Positions 44,311 through 50,462 of a DNA stretch of 64,000 bases are shown piece by piece. Within the stretch, counting starts at the first letter, position 1. The number at the start of each line of letters is the position of its first letter. Both the position numbers and the translations under genes were made by a program. Location: assembly GCA_052035735.1 (NCBI GenBank), contig JBPOHI010000086.1:48454-112453 (forward strand), given 5' to 3'. The notes under the pieces are model-generated. The model searched no databases, was not told where the DNA came from, and was given only the letters and a program-made list of their open reading frames with translations. This DNA is from JAGPDF01 sp052035735 (GTDB lineage: Bacteria > Acidobacteriota > Thermoanaerobaculia > Multivoradales > JAGPDF01).

Positions 44311-44328
44311 CTCCGCAGCGTTGCGGAG
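44311..44328. terminator. Hairpin between convergent genes
   Basis: CTCCGCA-GCGT-TGCGGAG, a 7-bp stem with a 4-base loop and no T tract. It lies between the cysteine-synthase-family gene and the remnant on the other strand, so it may be a weak bidirectional terminator. Confidence 0.35.
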
Positions 44329-44333
44329 TCAGC

Positions 44334-44591
44334 TCAGGGGCACGACTGCCCGAAGAACTCGACGTCGCCGTTCGCGGCGAACTGGCCGAGCGGCACATTC
44401 ACGGTTTTCGTCTTGCAGGCCTTCAGGTCTTCCACGGTGTACTGGAGCGCCACGTTCGACGTCGAGCCGTAGAAGAACCAGTAGGCGCCGTTCAAGCTGC
44501 AGCCGTTGACGATCTTCACCAGCAGCTCGAGGATCTGCGGGTTGAAGAAGTAGAAGAATCCACGTGAGGTGCCAGCCGATTGTTCGTGCAA
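44334..44591 (-). pseudogene. 3' remnant of a secreted-protein gene
   Basis: An 85-codon frame without a credible start (TTG, no ribosome site). Its sequence (ILELLVKIVNGCSLNGAYWF, then VNVPLGQFAANGD) looks like the C-terminal domain found at the end of many large secreted proteins in this type of genome, recognised here from memory of the pattern. The 5' part is missing. A direct repeat, GTGCCAGCCGA-T/C-TGT, flanks its upstream edge (near 44570 and 44649), which may mark a rearrangement. Confidence 0.45.
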
Positions 44592-44694
44592 ACCTATGAT
44601 TCGGAATAGCTTACCAGTATCGCCTCAAGGTGACCTGCGGCGAGCTGGGTGCCAGCCGACTGTCATTCGGCGCTGGACAGACTTCGACTCCGCC

Positions 44695-44711
44695 TGTACA
44701 GTATTCCGTAC
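44695..44711. promoter_or_regulatory. Probable YefM operator
   Basis: TGTACA followed by GTATTCCGTAC, 15 bases before the yefM start. TGTACA is the core of the operator bound by YefM-YoeB in E. coli, which supports autoregulation here. Confidence 0.5.
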
Positions 44712-44725
44712 CTAAGGAGACCTCC

Positions 44726-44977
44726 ATGGACGCCATCAGCTACACCGCCGTTCGGGCCAATCTCGCCAGCGCGATGGACCGCGTCTGCGACGACCACGAG
44801 GCGCTGATCATCACCCGCAACGGCGAGCGCTCAGTCGTCATGCTCTCGCTCGAGGACTACAAGGCGTTGGAAGAGACGGCCTACCTGCTGCGCACGCCCG
44901 CCAACGCCAAGCGCGTGCTGGCGGCGGTCGCGCAGCTCAAAGCCGGCGAAGGGGTGGAGCGGAAGCTCGCGCAGTGA
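44726..44977 (+). CDS. yefM: Antitoxin YefM
   Basis: An 83-residue antitoxin of the Phd/YefM family, the same size as in E. coli. The N-terminal DNA-binding half reads ISYTAVRANLASAMDRVCDD, followed by IITRNGERSVVMLSLEDYKAL; the C-terminal half is the toxin-binding helix. AAGGAG precedes the ATG. The stop overlaps the toxin GTG, so antitoxin and toxin translation are coupled, with antitoxin first as usual. Confidence 0.95.
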   Translation: MDAISYTAVRANLASAMDRVCDDHEALIITRNGERSVVMLSLEDYKALEETAYLLRTPANAKRVLAAVAQLKAGEGVERKLAQ

Positions 44978-45228
44978 AGCTGATCTTCGCCGAAGCTGCC
45001 TGGGAGGACTACCTCTACTGGCAGAAGCAGGACAAGCGCATGGTGGAGAGAATCAACCGGCTGATCCGCGAAACGCAGCGCGAGCCCTTCGCCGGCGCCG
45101 GCAAACCCGAGCCGCTGCGCCATGCCCTCGCCGGCTTCTGGTCGCGCCGCATCACCGACGAGCACCGCATGGTCTACCGCGTCGACGCCGGCGCCCTCCT
45201 CATCGCTCAGCTGCGCTTCCACTACTAG
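44974..45228 (+). CDS. yoeB: mRNA interferase toxin YoeB
   Basis: An 84-residue ribosome-dependent mRNA-cleaving toxin. It matches YoeB in length and ends in FHY, giving the catalytic His83-Tyr84 pair. The active-site stretch (RRITDEHRMVYRV) is intact, so the toxin should be functional. It starts at GTG 44974, overlapping yefM. Its 3' end overlaps a truncated peptidase gene on the other strand by 29 bases. Confidence 0.95.
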   Translation: MKLIFAEAAWEDYLYWQKQDKRMVERINRLIRETQREPFAGAGKPEPLRHALAGFWSRRITDEHRMVYRVDAGALLIAQLRFHY

Positions 45229-46087
45229 GGCCTGAAAGCCACCGACTCCCGCGCGCCAGCCGCTTCCCCGGGCGGCTGCAGTCGACGGCGACCGGTGCCG
45301 ACTGGAAGGCGCTGCGGATAGCATTGAAGTGGCTCGAGACCGTATTGAAGCGCGAGCTCGCGGCAGCGCCGAACCAGGTGGTGTAGCGCGCCCCGACCGT
45401 CGACCAGCTTCTCCCATCGAGGTAGCTCTTGGCCCCGGAAGCGTAGCTTGTGGCGTTGCTGACCGCCGTGGCGACGGCGGCCGACTGACTGGCCGAGCAG
45501 TTGGGAGTGGTGAGCGCACCGCCGCCCACCGGCGCGGCGTCTGGAACGATCCACGCCGGGCCGGGGCCGGAGCTCGGACCGTCGCGCCAGACAGCGAGCG
45601 CGTTCGACTCGACGAGGTCGGAGAGCGCCGGGGCCGGGGCCGGGGCGAAGGCGCCGGCGCCCGCTCGGCCGCCAGCGCCGACCCCGCCCTCCAGGTCGAC
45701 GCGGTAGGCGACGACGTATTCGCCGCCGTCGCGCAGGTCGTAGTGCTTCGTCAGCTCGGTCGTCCCGCGTAGCGTCGCGCCCGGCGCGAGCGTCACAAAG
45801 TCGCCCGGGCCAGGAGCGGCGCGCTTGACCCGGCGACCGCGATAGAGGGCCGGCTCGCCGTCGCGCGTCACCGCGAAGAGGTCGCTCTCCAGCCGCTCGC
45901 CGGGCACGAGCCAGCGCGGCACGAGAACGGTCTCTGCCGAGTGATTGACCAGCGTCACCGTGGCGACGAGGTCGTCGCCCGCACCGAGCCACTGCGAGCC
46001 GAGCTCGAGCTCGGCGACAAGCCCTTCCGCGCGAGCGCGGGCGGCCGACAGCACGACGATCGCGACGAACCACAGAACCTTGCGCAT
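45200..46087 (-). pseudogene. Truncated M35-like metallopeptidase
   Basis: A 295-codon frame with a good signal peptide (cleavage near ARARAEG), a beta-sandwich N-terminal region (LDLEG-type strands) and the start of an M35 lysine-specific peptidase domain (CSASQSAAVATAVSNATSYA, then RYTTWFGAAASSRFNTV). The HExxH zinc site and all later sequence are missing. Homology appears to stop after VAVDCS near 45290, where the reading runs into unrelated sequence next to yoeB. It therefore encodes an inactive fragment, probably broken when the toxin module arrived or by a deletion. Confidence 0.65.
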
Positions 46088-46179
46088 GGCGTTGCCTCGC
46101 GGAGCCTTTCCGAGACTTTATACGGGGGGAGAGACTGGCACTTTCGCGCTGGGTACCTTCGTCGCCAGGGTTCGCTTCC

Positions 46180-47964
46180 TTACGGCATCGTGTCGGACCA
46201 ACCGTCCAGGGCGCCGCTCTCGAACCCGCCGGCGAACAGTACCGTGCCGTAGTGCAGGATCGTCCCGTAGTCACCTACCGCGTAGACGTTGCTGCCGGCG
46301 CTGCCCCAAACGCCGCGGAAGTCGTTGACCGCGCCACTGCTCATCGCCGACCAGCTGGTGCCGACGTAGTGCAGGATCGTCCCGGAGTCCCCCGCCGCGA
46401 AGACATCGCTCCCGCCGCCGCCCCAGACACCGACGAGGTCGGCGGTCGCGCCGCTGGTCATCGCCGACCAACCGCTACCGTCGAAATGCAGGATCGTGCC
46501 GGATCGACCCACAGCGAAGACGTCGCTCCCGCTGCTACCCCACACGCCCATGAGCCATTCAGTCGTTCCGCTGTCCATCGCCGACCAGCTGAGTCCGTCG
46601 AAGTGCAGGATCAATCCGGATCCTCCCACCGCGAAGATGTTGCTCTCGCTGCTGCCCCAGACGCTCCCGAGCCAGTCCGTCGTGCCGCTGCTCATCGTCG
46701 TCCAGCTGTCGCCGTCGTAGTGCAGAATCGCCCCGGATTCGCCCACTGCGAAGACGTTGCTCCCGTTGCTTCCCCAGACACCGTAGAGGGAGCCGGGGGT
46801 GTCGCAGCACATCGCAGACCAGCCGAGACCGTCGTAGTGCAGGATCACCCCACTCCCCACCGCGAAGACGTCGCTCGCGCTGCTGCCCCACACGTCCAGG
46901 AGCCAGGCGGTCGTGCCACTGCTCATCGCCGACCAGCCGCTGCCGTCGGATCGCAGAATCGACCCGGACTCGCCCACCGCGAAGACATCGCTCCCGCTGC
47001 TGCCCCAGACGCCCATCAGCTCGGGGATCGCGCCGCTGTGCGTCGCCGACCAATCGAGGCCGTCGAAGTGCAGGAGCGCGCCGAACTGACCCACCGCGAA
47101 GACGTCGTTCCCGCCGCTGCCCCAGACGGCGAAAAGGGCGTAGCTCGATTCGCTGCTCATCGGCGACCAGCTGAGACCGTCGTAGTGCAGGATTCCCGCC
47201 CCACTGTCCACCACGAAGACGTTGCTGCCGCCGCTGCCCCAGACGCCGTAGAGGTAGTGGGTCGTTCCACTTTCCATCGGCGACCAGGCGAGACCGTCGT
47301 AGTGCAGGATCCTCCCGGAGTCCCCCACCGCGAAGACGTCGCTCCCGCTGCTTCCCCACACGTCCTGGAAGAAAATGTCCGTCCCGGTGCTCATCTCCGA
47401 CCAGTTGAGGCCGTCGTAGTGCAGGATCACCCCGCTGCCCACCGCGAAAACGTCGCTCCCACCGCTGCCCCACACGCTCCACAGGCGGGCAGTGGTGCCA
47501 CTGCTCATCGCCGACCAGTCGAGGCCGTCGTAGTGCAGGATCGTGCCCCCGTCTCCCACCGCGAAGACGCCGCTCCCGCTGCTGCCCCACACGCCGAGGA
47601 GGTCGTCGGTCGTGCCGCTGCTCAGCGCCGACCAGCTCCCGCCGTCGAAACGCAGGATCGTCCCCCCGACACCCACCGCGAAGATGTCGGTCCCGCTGCT
47701 GCCCCACACGCCGAGAAGGCTGTTGATCGTGCCGCTGCTCATGGACGACCAGCTCCCGCCGTCGGAATGCAAGATCGTGCCGGCCTGACCCACTGCGAAG
47801 ACGTTGCTCGCGCTGCTGCCCCATACGCCAAGGACGCTATTCCCTTGGGGTAGCGGGTTCTCCCAGAGCCAATCGGCCGCCTGGGAAGCCGTGCTCGCGA
47901 ACCCGAAGAGCGCGAGCAACAGGATCGGAGTTGCAGTGCGACGCGAGCGAGCCGACACGCTCAT
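46180..47964 (-). CDS. Secreted WG-repeat beta-propeller protein with shared C-terminal tag
   Basis: A 594-residue exported protein made almost wholly of 39-residue repeats. After a signal peptide (cleavage near ASQAAD) come 13 full and one partial copy of V-W-G-S-x-x-S-(D/N)-V-F-A-V-G...I-L-H-(Y/F)-D-G-x-x-W-S-x-M-x-S-G-T. These blades should close into one or two beta-propellers. The end is LFAGGFESGALDGWSDTMP. GGAGGAGATCACC precedes the ATG. The function is unknown; surface binding is plausible. Confidence 0.85.
   Translation of the reverse strand: MSVSARSRRTATPILLLALFGFASTASQAADWLWENPLPQGNSVLGVWGSSASNVFAVGQAGTILHSDGGSWSSMSSGTINSLLGVWGSSGTDIFAVGVGGTILRFDGGSWSALSSGTTDDLLGVWGSSGSGVFAVGDGGTILHYDGLDWSAMSSGTTARLWSVWGSGGSDVFAVGSGVILHYDGLNWSEMSTGTDIFFQDVWGSSGSDVFAVGDSGRILHYDGLAWSPMESGTTHYLYGVWGSGGSNVFVVDSGAGILHYDGLSWSPMSSESSYALFAVWGSGGNDVFAVGQFGALLHFDGLDWSATHSGAIPELMGVWGSSGSDVFAVGESGSILRSDGSGWSAMSSGTTAWLLDVWGSSASDVFAVGSGVILHYDGLGWSAMCCDTPGSLYGVWGSNGSNVFAVGESGAILHYDGDSWTTMSSGTTDWLGSVWGSSESNIFAVGGSGLILHFDGLSWSAMDSGTTEWLMGVWGSSGSDVFAVGRSGTILHFDGSGWSAMTSGATADLVGVWGGGGSDVFAAGDSGTILHYVGTSWSAMSSGAVNDFRGVWGSAGSNVYAVGDYGTILHYGTVLFAGGFESGALDGWSDTMP
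46250..47841 (-). repeat. About 117-bp tandem coding repeats, 14 units
   Basis: The WG-repeat gene consists of near-regular units of about 117 bp with strong DNA-level similarity (recurring words such as GTCGTAGTGCAGGATC and GCGAAGACGTCGCTCCC on the plus strand). Such arrays can change copy number by recombination. Confidence 0.85.
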
Positions 47965-48160
47965 GGTGATCTCCTCCCCTCCGGGGGAAACTCAAACGCA
48001 GCGGGGCCAGTTTACCCCCGTGCTGCAGGCGGACCGACACGACTGAAGAACCAGGCCCGAAGCGCCAGGCATTCGCCGCCGATGCAACCCTTCGTCCCGC
48101 GCCTGCGTCTAGGTCTGCAGGGGGGCGTGATCCCGCGCTCCCGGTCGGACGGAGGGGCGC

Positions 48161-48730
48161 TTGCCGGAGCTCGACATTCTGCTCGAACGCTGTCGCCAGG
48201 GCGACGACCTCGCCTGGGAGGCGCTCGTGCGGCAGTACCAGGGGCGGATCTTCGGAGTCGCGCTGCATTTCCTGCGCGAGCGCGAAGAGGCCCGCGACGC
48301 CGCGCAGGAGATCTTCCTGCGCGTCTATACCCGCCTCGACACGCTCGCCGAAGGTCAGGCCTTCCTCCCCTGGCTGCTGCGCCTGGCCCGTAACTGCTGT
48401 ATCGACCGCATCCGCCGCCGCGAAGTGCGCACCCCCGCCGGAGCCGTCGCCCTCGAAGACGCCGGCGGGCTCCCCTCGCCGGAGCCGTCGCCGGAGGAGA
48501 CCGCGCTCGCCGGTGCGCGCGAGGTCCTGCTGTATCGCGCACTCGGCGAGCTCTCCGAGAAGAACCGCGAGATGATCCTCCTCCGCGACACCCAGGAGTT
48601 GAAGCTCGAGGAGATCGCCGAGCTGCTCTGCCTGCCGCTCGGCACCGTCAAGTCCCGCGCCCACCGCGCACGGATCGAGCTCGCCCTGGCGATCCGCACG
48701 CTCGATCCGTCGTACGGAACCTCCGCATGA
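48161..48730 (+). CDS. ECF RNA polymerase sigma factor
   Basis: A 189-residue ECF sigma factor. Region 2 is DLAWEALVRQYQGRIFGVAL and region 2.4 is FLPWLLRLARNCCIDRIRRR. Region 4 is ELKLEEIAELLCLPLGTVKSRAHRAR. The start is TTG 48161 behind GGACGGAGGGG. Its stop overlaps the next ATG, so sigma factor, anti-sigma factor and a membrane protein form a coupled trio. Confidence 0.93.
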   Translation: MPELDILLERCRQGDDLAWEALVRQYQGRIFGVALHFLREREEARDAAQEIFLRVYTRLDTLAEGQAFLPWLLRLARNCCIDRIRRREVRTPAGAVALEDAGGLPSPEPSPEETALAGAREVLLYRALGELSEKNREMILLRDTQELKLEEIAELLCLPLGTVKSRAHRARIELALAIRTLDPSYGTSA

Positions 48731-49623
48731 GGCGCCTGACCTGCCGTGAGCTGGAGCTCCGGCTCGAGGCCCTGCTCGTTGGGGCCCTGCCCGCTCACGA
48801 GGCGCTGGCCTGCGAAGAGCACCTCGCGGACTGCGCCCTCTGTTGCGATCTCGTCGAGCTCGCGCGTCTCGCCGACGCCTCGGCTGCCGCCGACACCGCA
48901 CCGCTGCCCGACCTCGCGCCGGCAGTGCTCGCAAGAACTGGAACAGGGCGGGGCGCTGGAGCCGGGGCCGGCGCCTGTGGCCGGGCGCAAGAGCTCCTCG
49001 CGGCCGCCGCGGACGAGGAGCTCGCGCGCACCGACCGCGAGCTCCTCGACGGTCACCTCGCAACCTGCGCCGGCTGCCAGGAGCTCCGCGGCACGCTGCG
49101 CGCGCTCGCCGCCGACCTTCCGCTTCTCGCCGAGGTCGCGCCGGATCCGCAGTTCGTCGCCAGTGTGCTGCGCCGCACGTTGCCGTTCGAGGTGCAGATC
49201 CGCCGCTGGTGGGACGCTCTTTGGCCACAGCTCTGGCACCGGCCGCGCTTCGCTTCGGAAGCCGCCTACGTCGGCCTCGTCGTGCTGACGCTCGCCTTCG
49301 CGACTCCGGGCTCGCCACTCGCTGCCGTGCCGTCCGGAGCGCTCACGGTCGCCCAGCATCCGCCGCAGCTGCGGCTCGAGTTGCCGGAGGTGCACCTCGC
49401 GCCGCGGCTCGCAGCGGCGAAGCGCGCGCTCCGCGAGTCGCCCGGCGCCGAGGCCGCGGCGTACTGGAGCAACGAGCTCCACGCCAGAACCGACGACGCG
49501 CGGCAGCTCGCGATCGAGCTCCGCACGCGCATGGGAACCTTCTGGAGCGAGGCTGCGTCTTTGCTGGAGACGAGGGACGACGCGCCCCCGTCAACCACCG
49601 GGACCGTCAAGGAGAAGTCATGA
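48727..49623 (+). CDS. Membrane anti-sigma factor with two zinc-finger motifs
   Basis: A 298-residue protein with two HX3CX2C anti-sigma zinc motifs (EHLADCALC near residue 30 and GHLATCAGC near residue 116). This suggests a duplicated ZAS-type domain separated by an Ala/Gly linker. A hydrophobic segment follows (AAYVGLVVLTLAFATPG, about 180-196), then an extracytoplasmic helical tail. It probably holds the sigma factor encoded just upstream at the membrane until a signal releases it. Confidence 0.85.
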   Translation: MRRLTCRELELRLEALLVGALPAHEALACEEHLADCALCCDLVELARLADASAAADTAPLPDLAPAVLARTGTGRGAGAGAGACGRAQELLAAAADEELARTDRELLDGHLATCAGCQELRGTLRALAADLPLLAEVAPDPQFVASVLRRTLPFEVQIRRWWDALWPQLWHRPRFASEAAYVGLVVLTLAFATPGSPLAAVPSGALTVAQHPPQLRLELPEVHLAPRLAAAKRALRESPGAEAAAYWSNELHARTDDARQLAIELRTRMGTFWSEAASLLETRDDAPPSTTGTVKEKS

Positions 49624-50210
49624 GCGAAGCTGTTTCGAGCCTGCCGCAGCACGCCGTTCCGCCCGCGCCAGCAGCACCGGCCGCACCCGTTCATCCAAGC
49701 AGCGGGCCTTACGTTTCGATTCTCGACTCGCGCAGGAAGTCGCCCGCTCTCGCCTGCTTCCTCTCGCTCATGCCCGGCCTCGGCCAGGTCTACGTCGGCT
49801 ACTACCAGCGCGGCTTCGTCCACGCCGCCGTCGTCGGCACGCTCATCGCGCTCCTCTCCAGCCGGATCGACGAGCTGACGCCGCTGGTTGCGCTCTTCCT
49901 CGCCTTCTTCTGGCTCTACAACATCATCGACGCCGGCCGCCGCGCGGCGCTCTACAACGAAGTCCTCGCCGGCCGCACCGGCATCGAACTGCCGGCCGAC
50001 CTCATGCTTCCCGGCCTCGGCGGGTCCATGATCGGCGGCGCCGTGGTCGTCCTGGTGGGAGTCCTCCTGCTCGCGCACACCGCCTTCGGCATGCCCCTCT
50101 CCTGGCTCAAGGAGTGGTGGCCCGTCGCGGTCATCCTCTTCGGCGGCTACCTGTTCATCAAAGCCAGGATGGACCGCCCGGCAAGCCCGGAGACGACGGA
50201 CCTCGCGTAG
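49620..50210 (+). CDS. Membrane protein with TM2-like and LiaF-like (DUF5668) segments
   Basis: A 196-residue protein starting with a Pro/Ala-rich tail. A TM2-like pair follows (SPALACFLSLMPGLGQVYVGYYQRGFVHA), then a hydrophobic pair (GGAVVVLVGVLLLAHT and WWPVAVILFGGYLFIKARM) like the DUF5668/LiaF membrane region. Its ATG overlaps the anti-sigma stop. It probably takes part in envelope-stress signalling with the upstream pair. Confidence 0.75.
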   Translation: MSEAVSSLPQHAVPPAPAAPAAPVHPSSGPYVSILDSRRKSPALACFLSLMPGLGQVYVGYYQRGFVHAAVVGTLIALLSSRIDELTPLVALFLAFFWLYNIIDAGRRAALYNEVLAGRTGIELPADLMLPGLGGSMIGGAVVVLVGVLLLAHTAFGMPLSWLKEWWPVAVILFGGYLFIKARMDRPASPETTDLA

Positions 50211-50462
50211 CAGCACTCGGAGCTCCACGACGGCGAGAGCGCCGGGCGACCTCGCAACGGGTCCCCGGCGTTCTTGCGTTCCGGAAGCGCAGCGGCCGAG
50301 GTGCCAGCGGAGTTTCCAGAACCTGCAGGGAGGCAGTCCGAGCCTCTGGAGGTTCGGGTTCCCTGTTGCTGTCATACACTGCCGCAGAAATTCCCTCAGT
50401 TCCACGGTGAGCGGCGGGCCGGCCGACGTCGCCGGCGGTCGACATTCCAGGAGGCGGACGTC

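Noticed and set aside
46252..47853. Plus-strand frame through the WG-repeat gene
   Set aside because: It is periodic only because the real gene on the other strand is made of repeats. It has no start signal or signal peptide.
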